From Desulfovibrio sp. Huiquan2017 (lineage in GTDB: Bacteria > Desulfobacterota > Desulfovibrionia > Desulfovibrionales > Desulfovibrionaceae), in contig NZ_JAFMPN010000015.1 in assembly GCF_017351175.1 (NCBI RefSeq), positions 1 to 64,000 of the forward strand: a stretch of DNA of 64,000 nt, read 5' to 3'. Below the pieces are notes generated by a model. That model ran no database searches, was not told where the DNA came from, and was given only the letters and a program-made list of their open reading frames with translations. The position numbers were made by a program, and so were the translations under genes. This document shows positions 45,346 through 58,194 of the stretch, one piece after another. Each line of letters opens with the position of its first letter. Position 1 is the stretch's first letter.

Positions 45346-46416
45346 ATGACCAAGACCAGCGAACGCATTTTCGTCAAAGGAAACGAAGCCATCGCGCGCG
45401 GCGCCCTGGCCGCCAAGTGCAAATGTTTCTTCGGCTATCCGATCACCCCGCAAAACGACATTCCCGAATTCATGTCCTCGGAGATCATCAAGGCGGGCGG
45501 CGACTTCGTCCAGGCCGAATCCGAGGTGGCCGCGGCCAACATGCTCCTCGGGGCCGGAGCATCCGGCGTCCGGGCCATGACCTCCTCGTCCTCGCCCGGC
45601 ATTGCGCTCAAGCAGGAGGCCATCTCCTATATGGCGGGTTCCGAAGTCCCGGCAGTCATCGTCAACATGACCCGGGGCGGGCCAGGTCTGGGCGACATCG
45701 GCCCGGCCCAGGGCGACTATTACCAGTCCACCCGGGGCGGCGGGCACGGCGACTACCGGCATTTCACCCTGGGACCCGGCACGGTCCAGGAGGCCTACGA
45801 CCTGACCATCCGCGCCTTCGACATCGCCTTCAAATACCGCACCCCGGTGCTCATCCTCGGCGACGCCATCCTCGGCCAGATGAAGGAACCCATCGTCCCC
45901 TGGGAACCCACGGACGTCGATGAGGACGCAGGGCGCGACTGGGCCATCACCGGACGCACCGGCGGCCGCGAAAAGCGCCTCATCAAGTCCCTGTTCCTCG
46001 ATGAAGGAGCGCTGGCAGAACAGAACAAACACCTCCAGGCCAAATATGATTCCTGGAAGGATCTGACCGAGGCCGAACAGTTCGAAACCGAGGATGCGGA
46101 CCTCATCGTCTGCGCCTACGGTTCCATCGGACGCATCGCCAAATCCGCGGTACGCAAATTCCGCAAGGACGGCCACAAAGTCGGCCTGTTCCGGCCCATC
46201 ACCCTGTACCCGTTCCCGTCCGACGAACTCAAAGCCCTTGCCGAGCAGGGCAAGCGGTTCCTGACCATCGAGCACAACCTGGGCCAGATGGTCGATGATG
46301 TGCGTCTGGCCATCCGGACCGTCGCCGACTCCGACTTCTATCCCATCTACCCCGGTAATCTGCCCACTCCGGACGAACTGGAGGAGCCGATCCTCAAATG
46401 CCTGGAGGGTAAATAA
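45346..46416 (+). CDS. korA: 2-oxoacid:ferredoxin oxidoreductase, alpha subunit (KorA/VorB-like)
   Basis: The 356-residue subunit has the pyruvate:ferredoxin-type domain I/II features: GNEAIARGALAAKCKCFFGYPITPQNDIPEFM, ESEVAAANMLLGAGASGVRAMTSSSSPGIALKQEAISYM and LFRPITLYPFPSDELK. In this family the substrate may be 2-oxoglutarate or branched 2-oxoacids; sequence alone does not settle it. It starts one base after korD. Confidence 0.93.
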   Translation: MTKTSERIFVKGNEAIARGALAAKCKCFFGYPITPQNDIPEFMSSEIIKAGGDFVQAESEVAAANMLLGAGASGVRAMTSSSSPGIALKQEAISYMAGSEVPAVIVNMTRGGPGLGDIGPAQGDYYQSTRGGGHGDYRHFTLGPGTVQEAYDLTIRAFDIAFKYRTPVLILGDAILGQMKEPIVPWEPTDVDEDAGRDWAITGRTGGREKRLIKSLFLDEGALAEQNKHLQAKYDSWKDLTEAEQFETEDADLIVCAYGSIGRIAKSAVRKFRKDGHKVGLFRPITLYPFPSDELKALAEQGKRFLTIEHNLGQMVDDVRLAIRTVADSDFYPIYPGNLPTPDELEEPILKCLEGK

Positions 46417-47187
46417 ATGACCGAAATGAACGAAAAACTGGTCTTTGAACGGCCCCGGTCCGTCATCGACCGGCCCACCCATTACTGCCCGGGCTGCCAT
46501 CACGGCATAGCACACCGGCTCATAGGCGAGCTGTTCGACGAAATGGGCTTGGCCGAAAACACCCTCATGGTCACTTCCATCGGCTGTTCGGTCTTCCTGT
46601 ACAACTACCTCAACGCCGACGCGGTGGAGGCCCCCCATGGCCGCGCCCCGGCGGTGGCCACCGGCGTCAAGCGCGCCCGGCCGGACAAGTTCGTCTTCAC
46701 CTACCAGGGCGACGGCGACCTGGCTTCCATCGGCATGGCCGAGATCATGCACGCCGCCAACCGGGGCGAAAAGATGTGCGTGGTCTTCGTCAACAACACG
46801 GTCTACGGCATGACCGGCGGCCAGATGGCCCCGACCACCATGATCGGCCAGATCACCACGACCACCCCGGCGGGACGCTGCCAGACCCACGAGGGCGCGC
46901 CCATCCGCATGACCGAGATCATCGCCTCCCTGGGCGGCACCGCCTTTGCCGCACGCGGCGCGCTCAATACCGTGGCCAACATCAAGAAGGCCAAGAAATA
47001 CCTGAAAAAGGCCTTCGAGTTTCAGCTCAACAACACCGGCTTCGGGTTCGTGGAACTGCTCTCCGGCTGCCCGACCAACTGGAAGATGACCCCGCTTGCG
47101 GCCAACGAACGCATTGCGAACGAAATGATCCCGTACTTCCCGCTCGGCATCTATAAAGACGTGTCCGAGGAAGGAGGCGTCTGCTGA
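46417..47187 (+). CDS. korB: 2-oxoacid:ferredoxin oxidoreductase, beta (thiamine pyrophosphate) subunit
   Basis: The 256-residue subunit has the thiamine diphosphate/Mg motif GDGDLASIGMAEIMHAANRGEKMCVVFVNNTVYGMTGGQ and an N-terminal CPGCHHGI. It carries out decarboxylation and CoA transfer with KorA. ATG directly follows the korA stop; the last base overlaps korC. Confidence 0.95.
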   Translation: MTEMNEKLVFERPRSVIDRPTHYCPGCHHGIAHRLIGELFDEMGLAENTLMVTSIGCSVFLYNYLNADAVEAPHGRAPAVATGVKRARPDKFVFTYQGDGDLASIGMAEIMHAANRGEKMCVVFVNNTVYGMTGGQMAPTTMIGQITTTTPAGRCQTHEGAPIRMTEIIASLGGTAFAARGALNTVANIKKAKKYLKKAFEFQLNNTGFGFVELLSGCPTNWKMTPLAANERIANEMIPYFPLGIYKDVSEEGGVC

Positions 47188-47729
47188 TGCGCTACATGGA
47201 CACTATTATCGCGGGCTTCGGCGGGCAGGGCGTCATGCTCATCGGCAACCTGCTGGCCTACGCGGGCATGAAGGACGGCCTTAACGTCACCTACATTCCG
47301 GTCTACGGCCCGGAAATGCGCGGCGGCACGGCCAACTGCACGGTCGTGCTCTCCCACGAGGACATCGGCTCGCCCATCATCCGCCGGCCCAAGTCCCTCA
47401 TCGCCATGAACCGCCCGTCCGTGGACAAGTTCCAGCCGCGCGTGGAGGACGGCGGCATCCATATCATCAACTCCTCGCTCATCGACATGGAGCTGGCCGA
47501 TACGGACCGTCTCGAGTGCCACGGCGTTCCCTGCAACGAGATCGCCGACGAACTGGGTAATACCCGCATGGCCAACATGGTCGCCATAGGCGCCTTCGTC
47601 CAGGCCTCCGGGATCATCACCCTGGACGCCCTCATCGGCTCACTGGAGAACGTCATCTCCCCGCGCTACCACAAGCTCATCCCGGCCAACACCAAGGCCA
47701 TTCAGGCGGGCGCGAAATACATCGCCTAG
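47187..47729 (+). CDS. korC: 2-oxoacid:ferredoxin oxidoreductase, gamma subunit
   Basis: The 180-residue subunit has the family start [38 protein letters not shown] and NMVAIGAF. It completes the four-subunit enzyme, which in an anaerobe may run as a synthase or an oxidase. A strong terminator follows. Confidence 0.95.
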   Translation: MRYMDTIIAGFGGQGVMLIGNLLAYAGMKDGLNVTYIPVYGPEMRGGTANCTVVLSHEDIGSPIIRRPKSLIAMNRPSVDKFQPRVEDGGIHIINSSLIDMELADTDRLECHGVPCNEIADELGNTRMANMVAIGAFVQASGIITLDALIGSLENVISPRYHKLIPANTKAIQAGAKYIA

Positions 47730-47750
47730 ACGCGGGACAAATGTAAAAAA

Positions 47751-47789
47751 AGAGCCCTGCCGACATCAGTCGGCAGGGCTCTTTCTTTT
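47751..47789 (+). terminator. Intrinsic terminator of the kor operon
   Basis: A perfect 14-bp stem AGAGCCCTGCCGAC/GTCGGCAGGGCTCT with a 4-nt loop is followed by TTCTTTT, 21 nt past the korC stop. Confidence 0.95.
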
Positions 47790-48083
47790 ATCTCCTACGA
47801 CCTGAGAAAGGGGAGAAAAAAACTTCAAAAAGGACTTTTTCCCTCTCCTTTTCCTAACTATTTTAACGCCGCTTTGCGGGGTGGATCAAGATAATCCAAC
47901 AGTAGGACAATAAAACCATTGATTACGGACAATCCGTAAAAAAAAAATGAACGGCTTGTAAAAATTATCTCTGCATAACCGCGTCCGCACGGCCCTGCCG
48001 CAGGCACACAAAAAGCTTTGAAAGGGAGTCCAGAGGGGAAACTTTCTCGAAAGTTTCCCCTCTGGCCGCCGGAGGCATTTTTA
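47790..48083. other. AT-rich convergent gap
   Basis: No gene was recognised. It holds an A/T-tract dyad around 47810-47855 (GGAGAAAAAAACTTC against AAGGACTTTTTCCCTCTCC) and the hairpin element at 48031-48076. Confidence 0.55.
48031..48076 (-). repeat. Hairpin element with GCCTCCGGCGG motif, copy 3
   Basis: A perfect 17-bp stem (CCAGAGGGGAAACTTTC and its complement, 2-nt loop) is followed by GGCCGCCGGAGGC (48064-48076), the reverse complement of the motif after phnE. It lies 7 bp past the stop of the DUF39 gene on the minus strand and probably ends that transcript. Confidence 0.75.
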
Positions 48084-49253
48084 TCAGAAGCTCGGGATAT
48101 CGTCCTGCTTTTCGGTCAGCAGGAAATCGCCTTTGAGGATCCATTCCTTGAGCTTGTCGGCCACTTCCAGGGACATGGAATAGGAGGTCACGGGTACAGT
48201 GTCGGTTTCCTTTTCATTGATCGTCACATGCCCGCTGCGCAGCTCGGCGAAGGTCACGCGGGTAACCTCGCGCGGAATGCCGTTGGGATAGTCGTAGCCG
48301 TAATCCTTGACCGGCATGGAGATGTCCTCGTTGGACACTCCGGTGAACCAGGCCATCTCCTCGTTGAGCATGGGGATGGGTATGCCCACGCCAAGCGCCA
48401 GGGACACGCCGTAACCGATGATGGACTGGGCGCGCACATAGCGGGCGTTCATCTTCTTGAAATCGCCCTTGAGCATGAGCGTGCCGGACCCGCTTTCCGG
48501 GATGCCGCGTTCGTTGCGCTTGGGCTTCTGGACGTGCTGGGTGCCTTCGCCGATGACGTAGCCGGTTCCGCCGCCCAGGAAGATGCGCGTGCCCATGCCG
48601 ATGGTCCGGAAATACGGATCATTGAACAACGGCGAGAGAGCGCCCGCTGTGGCGTAGTTGACGTTGGACGAATTGGCCTTGAGCGGCCCCATGTACGTGT
48701 AGATGGTCCGGTTGGTCAGGTTCACGGCCGCGTTGTAATTCTGGTAGCAGTTGCGCGGATTGAGCATGATCGCGTTGGGCAGGTCTGCCAAGGTGATATC
48801 CTTGTCCAACTCGCGCCGGGGATAGCAGTCCGTGCCGTAGGCCTCGGCCCGCAGATGCACGGCCTTGCCGCGCAACAGATCCTCCATGACGTGGGCTCCG
48901 CCATAGGCGAAACGGCCGGGGTGGACCTTGTTCAGGGGATCGTCCTCGGACGGCTCCGTGGCCCCCAGATAGGCGTCCACCGCCGCTATGCCGCTGTAGC
49001 AAGGCACGTTGTTGAGCCAGAGCTTGGAAACCTTCATAACCGGCGGCTGCTGGCCTATATTGAAGAGCAGCCCCGAGGAGCACATGGGCGAGAAGGTGCC
49101 GGTGGTGACCACGTCCACTTCCCGGGCGGCATTGACCTTGCCTTCCTTCCTGACGATCTCGATCATCTCCTCGGCATTGACCACCACGGCCTTGCCCTTG
49201 CGGATGCGTTCGTTGATCTCCTTGACCGTCTTGTTCACTTTGAATTCTGCCAT
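48084..49253 (-). CDS. DUF39 homocysteine biosynthesis protein (aspartate-semialdehyde sulfurtransferase-like)
   Basis: The 389-residue protein matches DUF39, which in methanogens and sulfate reducers turns aspartate semialdehyde to homocysteine using sulfide. Conserved cysteine motifs are visible: TGTFSPMCSSG, NVPCYSG, GTDCYPR and NPRNCYQNY, and a C-terminal GYDYPNGIPREV. The partner NIL-ferredoxin and COG2122 genes are not adjacent. The start was set at the ATG at 49253, which begins the family sequence MAEFKVNKTVKEIN. Confidence 0.9.
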   Translation of the reverse strand: MAEFKVNKTVKEINERIRKGKAVVVNAEEMIEIVRKEGKVNAAREVDVVTTGTFSPMCSSGLLFNIGQQPPVMKVSKLWLNNVPCYSGIAAVDAYLGATEPSEDDPLNKVHPGRFAYGGAHVMEDLLRGKAVHLRAEAYGTDCYPRRELDKDITLADLPNAIMLNPRNCYQNYNAAVNLTNRTIYTYMGPLKANSSNVNYATAGALSPLFNDPYFRTIGMGTRIFLGGGTGYVIGEGTQHVQKPKRNERGIPESGSGTLMLKGDFKKMNARYVRAQSIIGYGVSLALGVGIPIPMLNEEMAWFTGVSNEDISMPVKDYGYDYPNGIPREVTRVTFAELRSGHVTINEKETDTVPVTSYSMSLEVADKLKEWILKGDFLLTEKQDDIPSF

Positions 49254-49622
49254 TTTTATCCTGCCTTCGCCCCCAGGGCCTGGAGCCCGCACGGGGGTAT
49301 TGTTCGCTACGTGAAGTCCACCCCTTGTAATCCAAATCCGCCGGAAGGAAAACCAGCTTCTTTCCCGCGTGCCGCCTCATTGTGAATAACCCGCAGAACA
49401 GAGGAAAACTCCCGGTTTTCCGCAGGTTTTAAACAGGCGTGTCAAAACACGGGGCAGCGGTCGCCGTCCAGGGGTGGAATACGGGAAAAACTGGCGGAAA
49501 AGCTTGGCTTCCGGGCTATTTTAGGGTATAAAATCAAATGAATTTCGGGAGATTCTTTAGACTCAAATTTTGTTTTTTAAAAACCAATTAATTTAACTGG
49601 TTGTAACGGGCATCGGCACATC
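49254..49622. other. oriC: Probable replication origin (oriC) region
   Basis: This 369-bp gap lies directly before dnaA. It contains one clear DnaA box TGTGAATAA (49381-49389, matching TTWTNCACA on the other strand), a weaker TTTTCCGCA (49416-49424), and an AT-rich stretch from about 49518 to 49605 that could unwind. Few boxes are visible, so either DnaA uses a relaxed consensus or the origin extends elsewhere. Nearby parS sites and the dnaA-dnaN-gyrB-gyrA order support the assignment. Confidence 0.6.
49504..49532 (+). promoter_or_regulatory. dnaA: Promoter of dnaA
   Basis: TTGGCT (49504-49509) and TATAAA (49527-49532) are 17 bp apart, about 90 nt before the dnaA start codon. Confidence 0.5.
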
Positions 49623-50921
49623 GTGAAAGAATCACTTCGGCAACACCTTCTTCAGACCTGCACGGACGAGGATCTCAAGCGCTGGTTCGACCCGCTGACC
49701 TTCGATTATTCCGAGGAAAACAAGCGGCTGACCGTGGGTTTTCCCCATGCCTTTTTCGCCAAGTGGTTCGAGTCCGACATCCAGGACAAGTTCGAGGCGC
49801 AACTGAACATGTTCCTGGGCAACGGGTACCTGATCAGCTACAAGGACAGCGAAACTCCCGACCGTTCCCGCGGGGTGCAGGTAGCCGACGTGGTCAAACG
49901 CATCGACTTCCCGTTCGGCCAGGAATTCACCTTCGACACTTTTCTGATCAACAAAAAAAACTATTTCCCCATAGCCTCCGCCAAAGAGGTGGCCAAACAG
50001 TCGGGTTCGCTCTTCAACCCGTTCATCATCTGCGGGCCCGGCGGATCGGGCAAAACCCACCTGATCAAGTCCGTGGCCAACGAGATCGCCAAGAAGCACG
50101 ACTATTCAACCATCTTCATGGGCTCCCTGGAGGAGCTCAACTCGCTCTATTCAATCCGCTTCAAGGGCGACCCCTTCAAGGCGCGCAACCATCTGTTCGG
50201 GTATAATTTCCTGTTTATCGACGACTTCCACAAAATCAAGGAACATCCCCACTTCCAGCAGGAACTGGTCAATATCTTTAATCACTTCTACGACAACAAG
50301 AAGCAGATGGTCCTGGCCTGCCGTGAAAAGGTGACCAGTTACGACTTCCTGGACGACAACCTGCAATCCCGGCTCGGCTGGGGGCTTATCGTCACCCTCA
50401 AGGAGCCGGACCTGGAAATCCGGGTGGGCTACATCCAGCGCCAAGCCAAGGCCAAACGGCTCTCCCTGACCAAGGAACAAATTCTGACCCTGGCCCAGCG
50501 GTTCGCCGATTTCCGATACCTCCAGGGCATCCTGCTCAAGCTCTTCGCCTTCAAGGAACTGGTCAAGCAGGACCTTTCGCAAAAGGACTTTGAACACATC
50601 CTGGCCAACACCGAGGAAAAGACCACCGACGACCTGACGCCCAAGAAAATCCTGAGCGTGGTGGCCGAGCACTTCAATGTGCACGTAAAAGACCTGACGG
50701 GAACAAAACGGCATCAGCACATCGCCCATGCCCGGCAAGTGGCCATGTACCTCTGCCGCCAGATGTTGAACACTTCCTATCCCGCTTTGGGCAGGGCGTT
50801 TGGCGGCAAGGACCACTCCACGGTCCTGTACTCTGTGAAAAAAATCGATCAATTACAGGAAGATGACTTCGAATTGAAACAACTGTTGAAAACCCTGAAG
50901 AATAAATGTCGCATGTCGTGA
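49623..50921 (+). CDS. dnaA: Chromosomal replication initiator protein DnaA, divergent form
   Basis: The 432-residue protein has the DnaA layout: domain I, a short linker, an AAA+ domain with Walker A GPGGSGKT (138-145) and Walker B FLFIDDF, and domain IV with the DnaA signature (HIAHARQVAMYLCRQMLNTSYPALGRAFGGKDHSTVLYSVKKI). The AAA+ part differs from the usual GGVGLGKT and LLIDDIQF sequences. It binds DnaA boxes and opens oriC. The GTG at 49623 has no clear ribosome binding site. Confidence 0.93.
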   Translation: MKESLRQHLLQTCTDEDLKRWFDPLTFDYSEENKRLTVGFPHAFFAKWFESDIQDKFEAQLNMFLGNGYLISYKDSETPDRSRGVQVADVVKRIDFPFGQEFTFDTFLINKKNYFPIASAKEVAKQSGSLFNPFIICGPGGSGKTHLIKSVANEIAKKHDYSTIFMGSLEELNSLYSIRFKGDPFKARNHLFGYNFLFIDDFHKIKEHPHFQQELVNIFNHFYDNKKQMVLACREKVTSYDFLDDNLQSRLGWGLIVTLKEPDLEIRVGYIQRQAKAKRLSLTKEQILTLAQRFADFRYLQGILLKLFAFKELVKQDLSQKDFEHILANTEEKTTDDLTPKKILSVVAEHFNVHVKDLTGTKRHQHIAHARQVAMYLCRQMLNTSYPALGRAFGGKDHSTVLYSVKKIDQLQEDDFELKQLLKTLKNKCRMS

Positions 50922-51068
50922 TCCTTTTCGAATTCGGCCGATTCATGCACGTTCGGTTCGTAAATCGTGACAATGAGTGTGCTTAAAAAATACAACTATT
51001 ACGAGGTTTTAGTTTCGAAAGGAACAAAGGAACCGAGCTAATAAATCTCAATAAAGGAGATATTTTTT

Positions 51069-52238
51069 ATGTTTCTGAAAGTGAACCGAGATGAAATCAT
51101 CGAAGGACTCCAGAAGTCGGCGAATATCATCCCGGCCAAAACCGGCGCAGCATTCCTGCGGACCATCTGGCTTCAGTGCGAGAACGGGAACCTGAACATC
51201 ATGAGCACGGACTCGAACCTGGAGTTCATGGGATCCTATCCCGCGGCCATCGAGGGCGAGGGTTTGGCTGGCGTACAGGGACGCGCCTTCTACGACCTGG
51301 TCAAGCAGCTTCGGTCCGACCAGGGCGAACTGACCATCCACACGGACGAGGCGGACCAAAACGTCCTGGTGGAGCAAAAGGCCCGCAAGTACAAGTTCCC
51401 GGTGAACGATCCCGAGTGGTTCCAGAAATTCTCCACCTTCCCCGAGGACAACACGGTCTATTGGTCCGGTGACTTCCTCCACGAGATCATTGATAAAATA
51501 TCCTTTTGCATCTCCGACGAGGATTCCATGGAGGCCATCGCCTGCATCTACATGGTTCCCCGTGAAAAGGACGGAAACAAGACCGTCGAGGTCTGCGGCC
51601 TGAACGGCCATCAGTTCTCCATGCTCAACTTCGTCAACGACGACATTTATGCCATGTTGCCGGAAGAGGGCGTTCTCATCCAGAAGAAGTACCTGACCGA
51701 GTTGAAGAAGTGGTTGACCGCCGACGAGATCGAGCTGGCCATTTCCAACAAGCGGCTCTTTTTCCGCACCGGGGACAAGCGCGAGACCTTCACCCTGCCG
51801 TTGTCCTACTACCAGTATCCCAACTACAACAACTTCCTGGCCCGGCTGGGCGACGACAACGTCTCCACACTGGAAGTCAACCGTCTGGATCTGGTGGACG
51901 CCCTGTCCCGCGTGGCCCTGTTCAACACGGATTCCAACCGCTGCGCCTACTTCTCCTTCGACGAGAACGAGGTCACGGTGTCGGCCCAGGGTCAGGAGAC
52001 CGGCACGGCGCGCGAATCCATCGACGCCGTCTTTACCGGCGACATGGCCCGCATCGCCTTCCCCACACGAAACCTGATCGAGATTCTCAATCACTTCGCC
52101 TCGCCCACCGTGAAGTTCACCCTGACCGGCACGGAAGCGCCGTGCGGCCTGACCGGGCCGGACGACAAGGATTACAATGTGATCGTCATGCCCATGATGA
52201 TCCAGGAAGAGACTTACTATACCGAGGAAAACGCATAA
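51069..52238 (+). CDS. dnaN: DNA polymerase III beta subunit (sliding clamp)
   Basis: The 389-residue protein begins MFLKVNRDEIIEGLQKSANIIPAKT and contains three clamp domains, ending LTGPDDKDYNVIVMPMMI, the typical C-terminal peptide strand. It forms the dimeric processivity ring. AAAGGAG precedes the ATG after a 147-bp gap from dnaA. It directly abuts gyrB. Confidence 0.97.
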   Translation: MFLKVNRDEIIEGLQKSANIIPAKTGAAFLRTIWLQCENGNLNIMSTDSNLEFMGSYPAAIEGEGLAGVQGRAFYDLVKQLRSDQGELTIHTDEADQNVLVEQKARKYKFPVNDPEWFQKFSTFPEDNTVYWSGDFLHEIIDKISFCISDEDSMEAIACIYMVPREKDGNKTVEVCGLNGHQFSMLNFVNDDIYAMLPEEGVLIQKKYLTELKKWLTADEIELAISNKRLFFRTGDKRETFTLPLSYYQYPNYNNFLARLGDDNVSTLEVNRLDLVDALSRVALFNTDSNRCAYFSFDENEVTVSAQGQETGTARESIDAVFTGDMARIAFPTRNLIEILNHFASPTVKFTLTGTEAPCGLTGPDDKDYNVIVMPMMIQEETYYTEENA

Positions 52239-54632
<2,394 letters not shown>

Positions 54633-54830
54633 TCCGGCGGTCGAGAGACAATGGCCGGAAGGATTTCTACCATCAGGAACCAACGCCGACGACGCGGACG
54701 AATGCGGCCGCACGTCGGACGGCGAGACAACAAGTTTAGGAGATTCCCGGGCCGCCCTCGATAGGGGGGCTTGGGCCGCCGGAGACAACCCCAGGTACGG
54801 GATTCCGGCATCCTAGGAGGCAAGTAAGGA
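54633..54830 (+). other. gyrB-gyrA gap with hairpin element motif, copy 4
   Basis: The 198-bp gap has no credible gene. Its distal part contains CCGCCGGAGAC (54776-54786) after GC-rich short repeats (GGGCCGCC twice), a relative of the hairpin element. AGGAGGCAAGTAAGGA before gyrA provides a strong ribosome binding site. Confidence 0.5.
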
Positions 54831-57290
54831 ATGAGTGATACCATCACCATCGAGAGCGAACTCAAGAAAAGCTATCTTGAGTACTCCCTGTCCGTCATCA
54901 TCGGGCGCGCCATCCCGGACGTGCGCGACGGGCTCAAGCCCGTCCACCGGCGTATTCTCTACGCCATGCACGACCTGGGCAACTACTACAACCGGGCGTA
55001 CAAAAAGTCCGCGCGCGTGGTCGGCGACGTTATCGGTAAGTACCATCCGCACGGCGATTCCGCGGTTTATGACGCCTTGGTGCGCCTGGCCCAGGACTTT
55101 TCCATGCGCGACACCCTGGTGGACGGCCAGGGCAACTTCGGTTCCATCGACGGCGATTCCGCGGCCGCCATGCGTTACACCGAAGTGCGCATGGCCAGAC
55201 TCTGTTCGGAGTTCCTCGGGGACATCGAAAAGAACACGGTCGATTTCACGCCCAACTACGACAACACCATGCAGGAACCGTCGGTCCTGCCGACCAAGGT
55301 GCCGAACCTGCTGCTTAACGGCACCACCGGCATTGCCGTGGGCATGGCCACGAACATTCCGCCGCACAACCTGGGTGAGCTCATCGACGGCTGCATCCAT
55401 CTGCTGGACAATCCGGATTGCTCCATCCCCTCGCTGATGACTCTGATCAAGGGCCCGGATTTCCCGACCGGCGGCACCGTCTTCGGCGGCCAGGGACTCA
55501 TGGATGCCTATACCACCGGACGCGGCTCCATCAAGATTCGCGGTGTGGTCGAAATCGAGGAGGCCCACAAAGGGCACAAGGAATCGATCATCATCAAGGA
55601 GATTCCCTACGCCCTGAACAAGTCCACCCTGGTGGAGAAGATCGCGGCCCTGGTCCACGAGAAGAGGATCGACGGCGTGGCCGATCTGCGCGACGAGTCC
55701 GACCGCAAGGGCATCCGCATCGTGCTCGAACTCAAGCGCGGGGCCATCGCCGACATCATCATCAACTCGCTGTACAAATTCACTCCGCTGGAAACGAGCT
55801 TCGGCATCAATATGATGGCCGTGGTCGGAAAGCGGCCCATGCTCCTGAATCTGAAGGACGTCCTGAGCCACTTCCTGGAGCACCGGCGCGAGGTCATCAT
55901 CCGCCGGACCAAGTTCGATCTCGACAAGTGCGAGAAGCGCGTCCACATCTTGGAAGGTCTGCGCATCGCCCTGGACAACATCGATGAAGTGGTCAAGCTC
56001 ATCCGCGCGTCCAAGACCCCGGAGGAGGCCCGCGAGGGTCTCATGAGCCGCTTCGATCTGTCCGATATCCAGGCCAAGGCCATCCTGGACATGCGTCTGC
56101 AAAAGCTGACCGGCCTGGAGCACGACAAGCTCCTGGAGGAACTGGCCGAGCTGATGAAGAAGATCGAATACTTCAAGTCCATTCTGTCCAACGACGAGGT
56201 GCTCAAGGGCGTCATCCGCGAGGAATTGAGCGAAATCAAGACGAACTACGCCACCCCGCGCAAGTCCGAACTGCTTCAGGCGGACCTGAATTCCATAGAC
56301 ATCGAGGATCTCATCCCCGACGAGGAGACGGTCATCACCCTGAGCCGCCGGGGCTACATCAAGCGCACTCCGCTGTCCAACTACACCGCCCAGAAACGCG
56401 GCGGCAAGGGCATCGCGGGCGTGCAGACCGGTGACGGCGATTTCATCCACACCTTCATGCTGACCACCAACCATCAGCATCTGGTGCTGTTCACCAACCT
56501 GGGCAAGATGTTCAAGATCAAGGTCCATCAGGTCCCCGAGGGATCGCGCTACGCCAAGGGCGGGCACGTCAACAACCTCCTGCCGCTGGACAAGGACGAA
56601 CATATCGCCACCTGTCTGTCGCTCCGGGAGTTCACGGACGACCGCTTCTTCCTGTTCGTGACCAAGAAGGGCATGATCAAGCGTTCGTCCATCGGCCTGT
56701 ACGGCAATTGCCGGACCACCGGCATCCGCGCCGTGAATCTGCGCGATCATGACGAACTCATGGATGTGCGCGAGATCGAGCCGGATGTGGATTGCATCCT
56801 GGTCAGCCGCGACGGCTCGGCCATCCGCTTCAACATCAATGATGCCCGACCCATGGGGCGCGCCACGGCGGGCGTCAAGGGCATGGCCCTGCGGCCCAAT
56901 GACGAAGTCGTGTCCTGCGTGGTCACCGGTGATGCCGAGCGCGACCAGTTGCTGACCGTCAGCGAGGGCGGCTACGGCAAGCGCACGACCATCGACCAGT
57001 ACCGGGTCCAGACGCGCGGCGGCAAGGGCATCCTGAACATGCGCCTGACCAACAAGACCGGCAAGGTCATCGGGGCGTGCATGGTCAACGAGTCCGACGA
57101 CGTGATTCTGTTGACTTCCCAGAACAAGATCATCCGCATGTCCGTGTCCGAGGTCAGCCAGACGCGCGGCCGGGCCACTCAGGGCGTGCGGCTGGTGCGT
57201 ATGGACGACGACAACAAGGTCATCGGCTTCGATCTCGTCATGGACGAGGACGAGGACCTGAACGAGGCCCTGATTGAGGCCCGGCCTTAA
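54831..57290 (+). CDS. gyrA: DNA gyrase subunit A
   Basis: The 819-residue protein has the winged-helix/tower breakage domain with catalytic Y116 ([12 protein letters not shown]) and quinolone-region residues S77 and D81 in wild-type form, then a C-terminal beta-pinwheel. The GyrA box QKRGGKG is at 521-527, which marks gyrase and not topoisomerase IV. It cuts and rejoins the DNA gate. Confidence 0.98.
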   Translation: MSDTITIESELKKSYLEYSLSVIIGRAIPDVRDGLKPVHRRILYAMHDLGNYYNRAYKKSARVVGDVIGKYHPHGDSAVYDALVRLAQDFSMRDTLVDGQGNFGSIDGDSAAAMRYTEVRMARLCSEFLGDIEKNTVDFTPNYDNTMQEPSVLPTKVPNLLLNGTTGIAVGMATNIPPHNLGELIDGCIHLLDNPDCSIPSLMTLIKGPDFPTGGTVFGGQGLMDAYTTGRGSIKIRGVVEIEEAHKGHKESIIIKEIPYALNKSTLVEKIAALVHEKRIDGVADLRDESDRKGIRIVLELKRGAIADIIINSLYKFTPLETSFGINMMAVVGKRPMLLNLKDVLSHFLEHRREVIIRRTKFDLDKCEKRVHILEGLRIALDNIDEVVKLIRASKTPEEAREGLMSRFDLSDIQAKAILDMRLQKLTGLEHDKLLEELAELMKKIEYFKSILSNDEVLKGVIREELSEIKTNYATPRKSELLQADLNSIDIEDLIPDEETVITLSRRGYIKRTPLSNYTAQKRGGKGIAGVQTGDGDFIHTFMLTTNHQHLVLFTNLGKMFKIKVHQVPEGSRYAKGGHVNNLLPLDKDEHIATCLSLREFTDDRFFLFVTKKGMIKRSSIGLYGNCRTTGIRAVNLRDHDELMDVREIEPDVDCILVSRDGSAIRFNINDARPMGRATAGVKGMALRPNDEVVSCVVTGDAERDQLLTVSEGGYGKRTTIDQYRVQTRGGKGILNMRLTNKTGKVIGACMVNESDDVILLTSQNKIIRMSVSEVSQTRGRATQGVRLVRMDDDNKVIGFDLVMDEDEDLNEALIEARP

Positions 57291-57297
57291 GGACACG

Positions 57298-58122
57298 ATG
57301 CGACGCATACTCGTGCTGATATTGCTGGCCGCGACGGTATTGACCGTCGCGGCCTGCTCTTCACCCACTTCGCCCGGTCAGGAAGACATCGAGCGGGCGC
57401 GTGATTCCTATTCCAAGGGGTTCTACCTCGAAGCGGAAAAGGATTTCGAGCGCTATCTTCAGGTGGAGCCCCAGGGGAAATTCCGCAAAGAGGCCTGGGA
57501 CCGGCTGGCCGAAATAGCGGTCTCCATCAAGGGAGACTATGACCGGGCCGTGGTCCTGCTCGAAGCCATGTATCTCGAATTGGGCGGCGATCAGGACACA
57601 GCCTGGAAGATCATGTTTCAACTGGGCGAGGTTTATTCAGATTTGGATAACAATTCAAAGGCTATAGAGGCATTTGAAAAATGTCTGGCCCATGCCCAGG
57701 GCAACCCGGAACACACCTATAAGACCCAATTGCGCATGGCCCGGCTCTACCGGAGCATGGGCAGTTACGACCTGGTTGCCGCCACCCTGGAAAATTGCGC
57801 CGATTCGGCCACGGACGACGAGGCGAAAGCACGTTGCCTGTACGAACTGGCCCAGAGTTACACCTTCATTTCCAGTTGGTCACAGGCGTCCAAGACACTG
57901 AATTCACTGCTCAAGCTCAAGCATATTTCGGATGAGACCCGCGCATTGGCCATCTTTCTGGAGGCGGACATAGCCGAGAATGATCGGGATTATATCCAGG
58001 CCCGTAAATTGCTTGAATCCATTTTGCGCACCTATCCGAATCCCAAGGTGGTGGAGACCCGGCTGGCCAATCTGCCCGAGGTTGTTCCCGAGCCGCTGCC
58101 CCTGGTGCCTCCCAAGCTGTGA
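57298..58122 (+). CDS. TPR-repeat lipoprotein
   Basis: The 274-residue protein has a lipoprotein signal ending VAAC (C20) and about five tetratricopeptide-like helical repeats (SYSKGFYLEAEKDFERYLQ, GEVYSDLDNNSKAIEAFEKCL, ARLYRSMGSYDLVAATLENCA and others). It resembles outer-membrane assembly scaffold lipoproteins (YfiO/BamD-like) in layout but is not a clear member. AAGGA precedes the ATG, 7 nt after gyrA, so it may be read through from gyrA. Confidence 0.88.
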   Translation: MRRILVLILLAATVLTVAACSSPTSPGQEDIERARDSYSKGFYLEAEKDFERYLQVEPQGKFRKEAWDRLAEIAVSIKGDYDRAVVLLEAMYLELGGDQDTAWKIMFQLGEVYSDLDNNSKAIEAFEKCLAHAQGNPEHTYKTQLRMARLYRSMGSYDLVAATLENCADSATDDEAKARCLYELAQSYTFISSWSQASKTLNSLLKLKHISDETRALAIFLEADIAENDRDYIQARKLLESILRTYPNPKVVETRLANLPEVVPEPLPLVPPKL

Positions 58123-58194
58123 GCCGGATTCGGCGGGTTCGCTGAATTGGTGTATGACGGCGACCCCGTCCCGATGACAACCCGAGAGTGACCC

